From Synechococcus sp. M44_DOE_062 (GTDB lineage: Bacteria > Cyanobacteriota > Cyanobacteriia > Thermostichales > Thermostichaceae), in contig DVDX01000016.1 in the NCBI GenBank assembly GCA_015295985.1, forward strand, positions 1 to 53,847: DNA of 53,847 nucleotides, given 5' to 3'. Under the pieces are notes generated by a model that was not told the origin of the DNA, searched no databases, and saw nothing but the letters and a program-made list of their open reading frames with translations. A program made the position numbers and the translations under genes. How positions within the stretch are numbered: the stretch's first letter is position 1; each line of letters begins with the position of its first letter. Of the stretch, positions 1 to 8,119 are shown piece by piece.

Positions 1-497
1 TGTTCTACCCACTGCAACTCCACCTCGGCCTCTGGCCAATAGCCCCGAACGGCCTTTTCTTGAACTTGCGTGCCGATGCCGGGCACAGGAAGAGTATTGC
101 TATGAGGAGCAATGGCTTCCCATCCAGAGGGTTTGGGAGCAGCAACCGTATCCACCTGAGAGAGGCTAGCTTGGCTGACCCTAACCACCCGCTGTCCTTT
201 CTCGGATTGACCACGGCCATTTTTGACATGGCAGCCGGCACAAGAGTTGTTGTTGAACAAAGGCCCCAAGCCGGGGTTAACGGGTGCTGGGGCCGTTACG
301 AAGCTGGCCTCAAAGGCAATGTCCCCCAGAGCATGCAGCCTGGCCCAGCGGGGATCTAAGTTAGGAGCCGGTTGCCCGTAGGCTGTTGAGGTGCGGTTCC
401 ACAGGGTTGTTTCCCCGCCCGCTCGAGGGGGCAATGGCTGGGATCCAGTCTGGAGAGCCAAAACACTCCCCACCCAAAAGGATCCCACCACCAGCAT
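1..497 (-). CDS. c-type di-heme oxidoreductase (DHOR-like), partial
   Basis: The 5' part of a gene that runs off the left edge; about 165 codons are visible. The ATG at 497 follows an in-frame stop four codons upstream. The N-terminus (MLVVGSFWVGSVLALQTGS) looks like a signal peptide or anchor. Around residue 85 lies a c-type heme motif, CAGCH, preceded by GPLFNNNS and followed by KNGRG, as in the DHOR or 'thiol oxidoreductase' family of periplasmic di-heme proteins. The second heme site would lie outside the window. The gene is 70 bases downstream of the imelysin gene in the same direction. Imelysin-DHOR pairs are a known arrangement in bacteria and are linked to iron uptake (irpA-irpB type), so an iron-related periplasmic redox role is inferred. 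The family call is firm; the function is inferred. Confidence 0.8.
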   Translation of the reverse strand, partial: MLVVGSFWVGSVLALQTGSQPLPPRAGGETTLWNRTSTAYGQPAPNLDPRWARLHALGDIAFEASFVTAPAPVNPGLGPLFNNNSCAGCHVKNGRGQSEKGQRVVRVSQASLSQVDTVAAPKPSGWEAIAPHSNTLPVPGIGTQVQEKAVRGYWPEAEVELQWVE

Positions 498-567
498 CAG
501 GATCTGTTAAGACACGACGCATAGGCTGTGGACATCGGGCTAGCGTTTTATGGGCCAGGGTTGAGAT

Positions 568-1802
568 CTACTGCTGCAAGAGAGGCACAACTCCCTGAGA
601 AAAGCTGTCAAAGGCGCGTTGGATTTGCTCTATAGCAGCGGTGAAGGAGCTACGAGCATTGGCATCACAAAGGCTTTTTTCAATAGGCGCAGGGATCCTT
701 TGGAGAGCCGCTGCTGCTGCCTGAAACTCCGCCTGGATTTGAGTATCCAAATCGGGGTTGATGCCCCGGACAAATTGACTCAGTCCGCGGCCTTTTCTAT
801 CTCTAAATCCACCCAAATAAGCATATTGAACGCTGCGCACATTAGCCTGAAACTCCGGCAGCGAATGGTGGGCAAAGCGACTTTCCAAGAGAAAAGGATT
901 TTGCCGGGCAAAGGCTTCGCCAATTTTGACGTTGCCCAGCTCGTCTAGCATGCCGAGAATACCTTGGGCTATTTCTTCAGCAGCAGCTTGCAGCGTGAGA
1001 TAGCTATTGCTGCCCTCGCCTGCCCTCACCCATCCTTCGCGAAAGGGAGGTAATCCTTCCACCCCCTCTGTCCAGCTTTTGAGCAATTTTTCGCCGTATC
1101 CGCCAAAACCGAACTAACAGCAGCTAAATACTCCCGATCCCGCTCTGTAAAGTCCTCCAGGGACTTGTTGTTATCGACCCCGAAAAGCAAAAAAGCAACG
1201 GCATGAAATCCCTTTTGCCCGCTCTCTAAGTCCGCCACAATCTCCGGGGCGAGAGGATCCCCACTTTTTAGAACTTCCAGCACCTCCACCTCATTCAGGG
1301 GCCATTCGTCCAAGTTTGCATCTAGCCCCAAAGAGGCTGCCGGACCGAAGGCAAAAGCTTCGCTTTCCTCCCAAGTAATGCGAGCAACAGACCAAGCTTG
1401 GCGGGCCGCCTCTAAAGTCCGCGGATTGGGATCTTTGACAAAGGCCTGGATGGCTTGCGACAGCGCTTGGGTATCGGCTGCCAACTGCTCATAGGCAGGG
1501 ATCACCACCTGATCCGCAAAGTCAACGAGGATTTGGCGATCTTGAAACTGCTGTTCGGGAGCGAGCACTACTGCTGGCCGGGTGGAGCCTGAGCCCAGAG
1601 AACCTCCCCCTTCCTCTCCTCCCTCCCCACCCCCTTCCGCAGGGATGGGCCGGCACTCTGGATTCGTCGAAGCCATGCTCAGAACTGGCGGATCGCCTCC
1701 AGCGCTCCCAATAGGAGGATCCCTTCGAGTTTCCCCACACGCAGCCCCGCTTACCAAAATGTAAAGCCCTATACCTGTCCAAAGCTTGAGATGCCCCGAC
1801 AT
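568..1802 (-). pseudogene. imelysin-family lipoprotein with an apparent frameshift
   Basis: Two overlapping frames together encode one imelysin-like protein (IrpA/ICMP type, iron-regulated periplasmic) of about 410 residues, the usual family size. The first frame (1802 to 1026) starts with a lipoprotein signal (hydrophobic stretch ending GAAC) and a low-complexity Gly/Ser/Pro linker. It carries the imelysin core with LDEWPLNE and FHAVAFLLFG, a GxHxxE-like site. The second frame (1086 to 568) carries the C-terminal half with SLPEFQANVRSVQYAYLGG. The switch falls at a run of five T on the plus strand (1087-1091): one extra base would give AKKLLKSWTEG in one frame. This is either a real inactivating mutation or a homopolymer sequencing error. 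The gene diverges from isiA across a spacer with Fur-like sites, which fits iron control. Confidence 0.75.
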
Positions 1803-1870
1803 ATGCCCTGGCTCCTTTCCTGCCAGCCCTGTCTGGCTTGGCTGAATGATGCCTCATTGGAATCCAGTTG

Positions 1871-2070
1871 TTGAGACTCAATCTTAAGAAAACCGAGATT
1901 TTTGTAATTGCTTACAATTTGCTCTTCCCCCTAACTGGTTCGCTAGGGGGGAGCCCTTGAGGCTTTTTGCCCTCATCTCCGGTTGTTAATAAAACTTAAC
2001 TTCTCAGGCTTAAAAATATTTCTCAATAAGTTTAGGGTATATCAGGGATCACTATTGAGATTTACTATCA
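1871..2070. promoter_or_regulatory. candidate Fur-box cluster between imelysin and isiA
   Basis: The 377-base spacer between the divergent imelysin and isiA genes is AT-rich in its middle. Positions 2013-2031 match the published Anabaena FurA consensus (AAATAAATTCTCAATAAAT) at 15 of 19 positions by eye. A second TTCTCA core lies at 2001-2006. A reverse-strand relative (ATTGAG within 2051-2070) and a palindrome TTGAGACTCAA at 1871-1881, nearer imelysin, share the CTCAA core. A perfect palindrome, TTGTAA-TTGC-TTACAA, lies at 1902-1917. isiA and imelysin genes are classic Fur targets. The sites are 110-170 bases from the isiA start, which fits the long isiA leader known in other cyanobacteria. 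Binding is inferred. Confidence 0.5.
1927..1968. other. two small hairpins in the imelysin/isiA spacer
   Basis: CCCCCTA (1927-1933) pairs with TAGGGGG (1944-1950). It is followed directly by AGCC (1952-1955) pairing with GGCT (1961-1964) and a short T run. They could be a terminator or leader structure. The location between divergent genes makes a simple terminator role doubtful. Confidence 0.3.
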
Positions 2071-2179
2071 GTAGTGGTCGCGCGTCTCGAAAGGATGTGT
2101 CCAGGAGGCCAGGGCCGGGCTTGAGGCGAGGTCTCTGGCCTTTTTCTGGAAGGAACTCGGAAAGTCAGGAGAGACGGAT

Positions 2180-3214
2180 ATGACAGCGACGACATCAGCG
2201 CAAGAAGGCCAGTCTAACTTGCAAAACCAGATTCCCTGGTGGGCAGGCAACGCCCGTTTGACCGATCTTTCTGGCCGACTGTTGGGGGCCCATGTGGCCC
2301 ATGCCGGGCTCATCGTTCTCTGGGCCGGTGTCATGACCCTATTCGAGTTGGCCAATTTTGACCCGACCCAGCCGATGTACGAGCAGGGGCTAATCCTGTT
2401 GCCCCACTTGGCCAGCTTGGGGCTGGGAGTGGGATCCGGCGGGGAAATCCTGGATACCGGTATCTACTTTGCGGTGGGGGCCGTACATCTGATTAGCTCT
2501 GCTTTTTTGGGGTTTGGCGGTATTTTTCATGCCCTGCGGGGGCCGGCGGTGCTGGAGGCCAAAGCCTTTCCCCTGTTTAGCTATGACTGGCAGGACAAAA
2601 ACAAGATGACCACCATCCTAGGGATCCACCTGGTGCTGCTGGGACTGGGGGCATGGTTGCTGGTGCTTAAGGCAACAGTGTTTGGCGGATTGTTTGACCC
2701 TGGGGTGGGAGAGGTGCGCACCATCCTTCCCAATTGGAATCCGTTTGGGCACCTGTTGGGCGCAGAAGGACGCCATTGGATTGCCGGGGTAGACACTTTG
2801 GAAGACGTGGTGGGCGGCCACCTCTGGCTGGGCTTGCTCTTGGTTGCAGGTGGCATTTGGCACATAGCTACCAAGCCTTTTGGCTGGGCAGAGCGAATTT
2901 TTGTCTGGTCGGGAGAGGCTTATCTTTCCTACAGCCTGGGGGCTTTGGCCTTGATGGGGTTTATTGCTGCCTATTTTGTTGCCGTCAACCCGGTGGTTTA
3001 TCCCGAAGTTTTCTATGGCCCCCTGCTCCAGGTGGGCTTGGATCGCTATCCCTTTTTTGAGCAGGGAGGAGCTTTAACGTCTAGGGTTTGGCTGGCTAAC
3101 GCCCACTTTTGGCTGGCCTTTTTCTTTCTACAGGGTCATCTTTTTCATGCTCTGAGGGCACGAGGGTTCAACTTTCGTACCGGCAGGGTGGAGCTCTCCG
3201 TTCAGCGAGCCTGA
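2180..3214 (+). CDS. isiA: IsiA, iron-stress chlorophyll-binding protein (CP43')
   Basis: A 344-residue protein of the CP43/Pcb/IsiA family. It is a thylakoid antenna protein with six membrane spans that rings photosystem I when iron is scarce. Family signatures are visible: WWAGNARL near residue 20, [65 protein letters not shown], and a C-terminal span with [23 protein letters not shown]. It lacks the large lumenal loop of true CP43, as expected for IsiA. The ATG at 2180 follows GGAGAG with suitable spacing. isiB lies 47 bases downstream, the classic isiAB operon. The upstream Fur-like sites fit iron control. Confidence 0.96.
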   Translation: MTATTSAQEGQSNLQNQIPWWAGNARLTDLSGRLLGAHVAHAGLIVLWAGVMTLFELANFDPTQPMYEQGLILLPHLASLGLGVGSGGEILDTGIYFAVGAVHLISSAFLGFGGIFHALRGPAVLEAKAFPLFSYDWQDKNKMTTILGIHLVLLGLGAWLLVLKATVFGGLFDPGVGEVRTILPNWNPFGHLLGAEGRHWIAGVDTLEDVVGGHLWLGLLLVAGGIWHIATKPFGWAERIFVWSGEAYLSYSLGALALMGFIAAYFVAVNPVVYPEVFYGPLLQVGLDRYPFFEQGGALTSRVWLANAHFWLAFFFLQGHLFHALRARGFNFRTGRVELSVQRA

Positions 3215-3261
3215 CTGTGGCGTTGAGTTCATCTTGAAGTTGCAAGTTTGAGGTAGGAGAA

Positions 3262-3771
3262 ATGGCAAAGGTAGGCTTGTTTTTTGGCACTCAAACCGGC
3301 AATACGGAAAGGGCTGCCGAGATGATCCAAAAAGAGCTGGGAGAAGAAAATGTCGATTTGATCAACATCTCAGAGGCCAGCATTGAGGATTTTGACAGGT
3401 ATGACTACTTGATCATCGGCTGTCCAACCTGGAATATTGGCGAATTGCAGGCAGACTGGGATGGGTTTTTCCCAAACCTGGATGAGATTGATTTTTCCGG
3501 AAAAACGGTGGCCTATTTTGGAGTTGGGGATCAGTTGGGTTACCCCGACAACTTTCAAGATGCAATGGGGATCCTGGCTGAGAAAATTGCTGAGCGCGGC
3601 GGTAAAAACGTCGGATCTTGGCCTACAGAAGGCTATGAGTTTAATGAATCCAAGGGGGTGATCAATGATGAGTTTGTCGGCTTAGCTTTAGATGAGGATA
3701 ATCAGCCAGAGCTAACTGAGAAGCGAATTAAAGAGTGGACAGCTAAGTTAAAGCTGCTCTTTAATCTGTAG
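3262..3771 (+). CDS. isiB: flavodoxin IsiB
   Basis: A 169-residue long-chain flavodoxin, which replaces ferredoxin as an electron carrier under iron limitation. The FMN phosphate loop is TQTGNTE (residues 10-16). The flavin-stacking tryptophan lies in CPTWNIGELQADW (W57), and the second isoalloxazine loop is GVGDQLGYPDNF (tyrosine about residue 94). Length and motifs match cyanobacterial IsiB. The ATG at 3262 follows GGTAGGAGAA. It lies directly after isiA and before a second isiA-like gene, so all three are probably one iron-responsive transcription unit. Confidence 0.97.
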   Translation: MAKVGLFFGTQTGNTERAAEMIQKELGEENVDLINISEASIEDFDRYDYLIIGCPTWNIGELQADWDGFFPNLDEIDFSGKTVAYFGVGDQLGYPDNFQDAMGILAEKIAERGGKNVGSWPTEGYEFNESKGVINDEFVGLALDEDNQPELTEKRIKEWTAKLKLLFNL

Positions 3772-3833
3772 TCTTTAACTTGGCTTTGATGTGTTTAACG
3801 TGTCAGTAACGGCTTTATTTTGGGAGTTTGATC

Positions 3834-5414
3834 ATGACCAACGCAGCTTTATCCTCATCGCCTGCTTCTGTTGAGGGATCCCCCCAGGTTAGTTGGTTGG
3901 CGGGCAATGCTCGCTTGGTAAATTGGTCTGGAAAATTGCTGGGTGCCCATGTGGCTCATGCGGGGTTGATCATGCTGTGGGCCGGTGGGATGACCCTGTT
4001 TGAGTTGGCCCACTGGGATCCCAGTCAACCTATGTACAGCCAAGGGCTGATTTTGCTGCCCCACCTGGCTACGTTAGGTATCGGCGTGAATGCAGATGGG
4101 CTGATCCCAGATCCCTATCCGTTTTTCGTGGTGGGGGTGCTGCACCTAATCGCATCGGCGGTGCTGGGGGCAGGGGGAATCTTCCATGCCCTTTTGGGGC
4201 CGGAGGTGCTGCCCAAGGGGAACACCTTTGCCGACTTTTTCGGCTACGACTGGGAAGATGACGACAAAATGACCACCATCCTGGGCATCCACCTGCTGCT
4301 GTTGGGGCTGGGGGCTTGGTTACTGGTGGCCAAGGCCCTGTTTTGGGGAGGGCTGTATGATGCTCACCTGGGCCGAGTGCGGGTGATTGCGGATCCCACC
4401 CTGAATCCGCTGCGGATTTTTGCCTACCTGACGCCGCTGATGGGCCAGCAGGGCATGGCTGCGGTGAACAACCTGGAAGATCTGGTAGGGGGGCACATCT
4501 ATGTGGGCCTGCTCTGTGTCCTGGGGGGATTTTGGCACATGGCCACGCGGCCTTTTGCTTGGGCAAAGCGGGTGTTGATCTACTCTGGGGAGGCTTATCT
4601 CTCCTACAGCCTGGGAGCCTTGGCCTACATGGGGATCCTGGCGGCCTATTTTGTCAGCGTCAATGAGATGGCCTACCCCGTAGCTTTTTACGGGCCGCTA
4701 GGACTGGCCGCTGACGAAAGGGGGATTGTGAGCAGCCGCACCTGGTTGGCCACCGCCCACTTTGTTTTGGGGATCCTGTTTTTGGCAGGGCACATTTGGC
4801 ATGCCATCCGGGTTCGGGCAGCAGCCAGCGGTTTTGACTTTCAGCAGGGAGGCTGGGTGCGAGCCGGGGATCCACAGGTGGGCAATTTCGAGACGCCGGT
4901 TAACAAAGGGGATCTCACCCTGCTGCTGCTCCAGAACCTGCCCATCTACCGGGAGGGCTTGTCGCCTTTCCTACGCGGCTTGGAGATTGGAATGGCGCAT
5001 GGATACTTCCTGGTGGGGCCGTTTTACAAGTTGAGTCCGCTGCGGGATTCGGAGCAAGCCCTGACGGCGGGGACACTGGCGGCCATTGGGTTGGTGCTGA
5101 TCCTAACGGTTTGTCTGTCGATTTACGAACGGGTGTCTTTTCCACGAGCTCGGCTGATGGCAGTGGTCAACACCCCCTATGGAGAGGTGGCCTATCCCGC
5201 GCCGGGAGTGCAACTGATGGCGGAATCGCAGGGATCCCCTCAGCCGGTGCGTGTGCCGGCAGGATCGGAGGACTTGCCCGAAAACCTACGTACCCGAGGT
5301 GGCTGGAGCCAATTGGCCGGGGGATTCTTGGTGGGCGGAGTTGGCGGTGCCCTGTTTGCCTACATGCTCCTGAACAGCACAGATGTGTTTGCCCAAATGC
5401 TGCCAGGGCTGTGA
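3834..5414 (+). CDS. IsiA-like chlorophyll protein fused to a PsaL-like domain
   Basis: A 526-residue fusion. Residues 1 to about 345 are a second CP43'/IsiA antenna unit ([25 protein letters not shown] at the N-terminus, [35 protein letters not shown]). From about residue 355 the sequence follows PsaL, the PSI trimer-forming subunit: [37 protein letters not shown], and a last span [23 protein letters not shown]. IsiA-PsaL fusions are known in some cyanobacterial isi clusters, and a role in docking antenna to PSI is inferred. The ATG at 3834 follows GGGAG (3822-3826); a TTG six bases upstream in frame is less likely. GC is higher in its middle than in isiB. Confidence 0.93.
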   Translation: MTNAALSSSPASVEGSPQVSWLAGNARLVNWSGKLLGAHVAHAGLIMLWAGGMTLFELAHWDPSQPMYSQGLILLPHLATLGIGVNADGLIPDPYPFFVVGVLHLIASAVLGAGGIFHALLGPEVLPKGNTFADFFGYDWEDDDKMTTILGIHLLLLGLGAWLLVAKALFWGGLYDAHLGRVRVIADPTLNPLRIFAYLTPLMGQQGMAAVNNLEDLVGGHIYVGLLCVLGGFWHMATRPFAWAKRVLIYSGEAYLSYSLGALAYMGILAAYFVSVNEMAYPVAFYGPLGLAADERGIVSSRTWLATAHFVLGILFLAGHIWHAIRVRAAASGFDFQQGGWVRAGDPQVGNFETPVNKGDLTLLLLQNLPIYREGLSPFLRGLEIGMAHGYFLVGPFYKLSPLRDSEQALTAGTLAAIGLVLILTVCLSIYERVSFPRARLMAVVNTPYGEVAYPAPGVQLMAESQGSPQPVRVPAGSEDLPENLRTRGGWSQLAGGFLVGGVGGALFAYMLLNSTDVFAQMLPGL

Positions 5415-5642
5415 ATGAGATCTGAGGTTCCTCGGTTCGGGGATCTGCGGAAAGGAGGGGGGTATTGTCCCCTCTCCTCTATGCCCAATCTGCTTGGATC
5501 CCTTGAGCCGCAGCTTCCAATGCCAATTGCACCATTCACAATTGCATTGTCAACTGCACTTTGCCGGTCGGCTTCTGGCTGCTGAGTTTTGTAAATCTTT
5601 TGCTCGGTCAGCGGCCTTGGTGTTTTTACACAGTCAAGTGGA

Positions 5643-6416
5643 ATGACAAACATGAGTTTAAGCTCTGCTTCTATGCTCCCTTTCGAGGCCCTGTATCTGG
5701 GCATTTCTCCCAGCCTAAAGCTTTTTGATCAGCCTCTGCTGGGATCCCTGGGGAAATGTTTTCGGATAGCCTACTGGGAGTATCACCAAACCCAAGATGA
5801 GCCTTGTAGCCTGGAGACTGTGATCACGTTGCTGTACGAATATCTCAAAGCTTGGGATCGACCCGTTCATCTCATCGGCCACGGTTTGAGCGGGGTGGTC
5901 GCTTATCTTTTTGCGTGCCATCACCCACAGCGGGTACAGTCTCTGACCTTGCTAGCAGTGGGAGGTCGGCCTGCCGCCACCTGGCATACCCATTTTTATG
6001 TACAGCGACAGGTGTTCTGGTGCAGCCGGGAACAACTCTTGGTGCGTATAGCCCAGAGCCTTCTGCCCACTTCAGAACAGTGGCGAGCGCGCTCATTATC
6101 CTGTGCTTTGGCTAAAGATTTGGATACCTCTCCGATCCCTCACTCCCTATTTCAAGTAATAACAGTTCCGGTACAGAAGGTGTCGGTGCCTATGTTGGTT
6201 TGCGGCAGCAAGGACGACCCAATTGCGGATCCTACTTCACTAGAGAAGTGGAGAAATCACTTAAAGCCAGGGGATCAAATTTGGTGCTGCCCTGGAGGGC
6301 GACACTTTTTTCATTACTCTTTTCCGAGTTTGGTCAATTTAAAAATAATGGATTTTTGGCAGGAACTGCGCAAACCCCAGCCAAGCACAGCTTCAAGAGG
6401 TCGGGCTTTCCCATGA
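5643..6416 (+). CDS. alpha/beta-hydrolase fold protein lacking the serine nucleophile
   Basis: A 257-residue alpha/beta-hydrolase-like protein at the position of IsiC-type hydrolases in isi clusters. The nucleophile elbow reads HLIGHGLSGVVAYLFA: the family pattern G-x-S-x-G is G79-H80-G81-L82-S83, so the catalytic serine is glycine. A downstream aspartate (VCGSKDDPIADP) and histidine (GGRHFFHYSFP) sit where the other triad residues belong. It may therefore be a non-hydrolytic binding protein or use another mechanism. It lies 228 bases after the isiA-psaL gene. A hairpin-forming GC-rich stretch lies at about 5451-5480 in that gap. The ATG at 5643 has only a weak ribosome site; a second ATG is three codons in. 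The fold call is good; the function is unknown. Confidence 0.75.
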   Translation: MTNMSLSSASMLPFEALYLGISPSLKLFDQPLLGSLGKCFRIAYWEYHQTQDEPCSLETVITLLYEYLKAWDRPVHLIGHGLSGVVAYLFACHHPQRVQSLTLLAVGGRPAATWHTHFYVQRQVFWCSREQLLVRIAQSLLPTSEQWRARSLSCALAKDLDTSPIPHSLFQVITVPVQKVSVPMLVCGSKDDPIADPTSLEKWRNHLKPGDQIWCCPGGRHFFHYSFPSLVNLKIMDFWQELRKPQPSTASRGRAFP

Positions 6417-6622
6417 GCAGTATGCATGGCGTCTTCTACTGCTTACCCAAAAAGGCTCCCGTTTCCGGTTGAGGCCAAGCGGCCAAGGTGAAGCCGCTCA
6501 CATTGGGAAAATGGGCAGGGATGGGATAGGCTCCTTCAGCCCCCGGTAAAGTTGGTAGAATAAAATCAGTCTTCGCCTTGGATGGGGATAGGGACTGGGG
6601 TTGACTGTTGGGATCCTCGGCT

Positions 6623-7027
6623 ATGTTCGACAAACTGCTCTTTCCCATCGATAACTCGCGTGAGACCAGCCACGCCTTGCCCTTGGTGGCAGACATAGCA
6701 CAGCGCTACAAGAGCCAAGTGTATTTGCTTTCTGTGCTGGATGATACAGAGCTTGACCCGGAGCGAGCGGAGCAAGCCCGGCAGAACATCCATAACCTGC
6801 TCAAGCAAACGGAGTCTGGCCTGCATCAAATTGGCCTCACCAACGTCAAGAGTGAGTATCGAGAGGGGAAGGTGCCTTTCGTCATCTGTGATGTGGCAGA
6901 CGAGCTGGAGATCAGCCTGATTGTGATGGGCTGCCGCGGCCTCACCCTGTCTGGGGAGGGGCAGAACAACTCTGTAAGCCACCGCGTGATCGACCTCTCC
7001 CCCTGCCCGGTTTTGGTTGTGCCCTGA
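6623..7027 (+). CDS. universal stress protein (UspA family)
   Basis: A 134-residue single-domain Usp starting MFDKLLFPIDNSRET. The ATP-binding signature G-x2-G-x9-G-S/T is approximated by MGCRGLTLSGEGQNNSVSHRVI, followed by the usual end CPVLVVP. The size is typical for the family. The ATG at 6623 matches normal Usp N-termini; an in-frame TTG at 6608 would add five residues. It follows the isi cluster on the same strand but is separated by about 200 bases, so co-regulation is unproven. The specific stress role cannot be told from sequence. Confidence 0.9.
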   Translation: MFDKLLFPIDNSRETSHALPLVADIAQRYKSQVYLLSVLDDTELDPERAEQARQNIHNLLKQTESGLHQIGLTNVKSEYREGKVPFVICDVADELEISLIVMGCRGLTLSGEGQNNSVSHRVIDLSPCPVLVVP

Positions 7028-7200
7028 GAAGAGGGATCCCATTAGCGGTATTCTGTAGAGTACGCCAAGGCTGGCTCTTGCTACGGCTCCTGAATGTTGC
7101 CTTGTGTAACAGCAAGGGCATAATCTTTTATCTTGCCTAGAGGTCTGCTGTACAACGAAGAGCGAGATACAGCTTTTCCCGACGTTGTGGGAGGTCTGTA

Positions 7201-7242
7201 AAGTCAGTAGAAGCCCGGCCCCGCACAGGTCTGTACTGACTT
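7201..7242 (+). other. perfect inverted repeat in the ftrC leader
   Basis: AAGTCAGTA (7201-7209) and TACTGACTT (7234-7242) form a perfect nine-pair stem with a 24-base GC-rich loop, 75 bases upstream of the ftrC ATG. It could be an RNA leader structure or a dimeric protein binding site. No known riboswitch class was recognised. The rest of the gap 7028-7317 holds nothing recognisable. Confidence 0.4.
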
Positions 7243-7317
7243 CGGGAGGTGTTGCCGGAAAAAGCTGTGAGCCCCATTGCTAGCAACAGCCGGTTAGTTC
7301 CACCTTTGGGAATCGTC

Positions 7318-7674
7318 ATGGAAAGTCGTGGTTACAACAAGTCCTCACAGAAGAGCTTTGAGTTGATGCGGCATTTCGCAGAAACCTATGCCAAACGCTC
7401 AGAGACCTTTTTCTGCTCGGATCCGTCCATTACGACGGCGGTGATCGAGGGCTTGGCTCTGCACAAAGAGCAGTTGGGCGCCCCGCTGTGTCCCTGTCGT
7501 TTTTACGAAGACAAAGAGGCGGAAGCAAAAGCAGGCTATTGGAATTGTCCCTGTGTACCCATGCGAGAGCGAAAGGAATGTCACTGCATGCTGTTCTTAA
7601 CGCCGGATAACCCCTTTGCCGGCACCAGCCAGACCTTACAAGAGGTGCCCCTGGAATACCAAACCACCCAATGA
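7318..7674 (+). CDS. ftrC: ferredoxin-thioredoxin reductase, catalytic (beta) subunit
   Basis: A 118-residue catalytic subunit of ferredoxin:thioredoxin reductase, which passes light-derived electrons from ferredoxin to thioredoxin. The 4Fe-4S and redox-active cysteines follow the family pattern: FFCSDPS, then CPCRFYED, then CPC 16 residues later, then CHC eight residues after that (KECHCMLFL). The ATG at 7318 starts MESRGYNKSS, as in other cyanobacteria. Upstream in-frame codons exist from 7249 but would add an extension without family support. The variable subunit (ftrV) is not in the window. Confidence 0.96.
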   Translation: MESRGYNKSSQKSFELMRHFAETYAKRSETFFCSDPSITTAVIEGLALHKEQLGAPLCPCRFYEDKEAEAKAGYWNCPCVPMRERKECHCMLFLTPDNPFAGTSQTLQEVPLEYQTTQ

Positions 7675-7786
7675 CAGCGCCCGGCAGAGGTCGGGAAACA
7701 GAGGCAGGCTTTGGAAAGGTGACAGGGCTCGGTATAATCGAAAAGCTGTTGGGCAACGGTTATTTGCACGAGGAGGAAACGCTCTT

Positions 7787-7903
7787 ATGACTCCCTCACT
7801 TGCTAATTTCCTCTGGAGCTTGGTGGCCGGTGCAGTTGTGCTGGGGGCTCTTTTCGGTGCCATCATCTTTGTTAGCCAAAGGGATAAAGTGCGTCGTCGC
7901 TGA
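7787..7903 (+). CDS. psbX: photosystem II protein PsbX
   Basis: A 38-residue single-span protein starting MTPSLANFLWSLVAGAVV and ending IIFVSQRDKVRRR, which closely follows the PsbX pattern (MTPSL at the N-terminus, a hydrophobic span, then SQ-DK-R). PsbX is a small PSII subunit near cytochrome b559 and the quinone site. A strong ribosome site, AGGAGG, lies about ten bases before the ATG. The gene is 112 bases after ftrC. Confidence 0.93.
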   Translation: MTPSLANFLWSLVAGAVVLGALFGAIIFVSQRDKVRRR

Positions 7904-8119
7904 GATCCCTGCTTGTCGGCACTTGCCCGCCGATGCTTCGCTTTTCCCTGTACCGCAGTCGCTGGGTGGGGGAGACTTGGGTGCTGAGATGTGGCTGCGG
8001 TAGGCAATCGCCGGAGTGCTTCGCCCCTGTTGTCAAGAAGCCAGCCGGGTTGGGTGACCCGCAGAGCATCCATAACACCTTATGATCAAAAGCTGATCTA
8101 GCGACACCCTGGGGATCCC

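Noticed and set aside
2180-3214. Possible IsrR-like antisense RNA within isiA
   Set aside because: Such an RNA is known in Synechocystis, but no promoter can be identified from this sequence alone.
6436-6696. An 86-codon minus-strand frame between the hydrolase and the stress protein
   Set aside because: It overlaps the start of the Usp gene and shows no recognisable domain or ribosome site.
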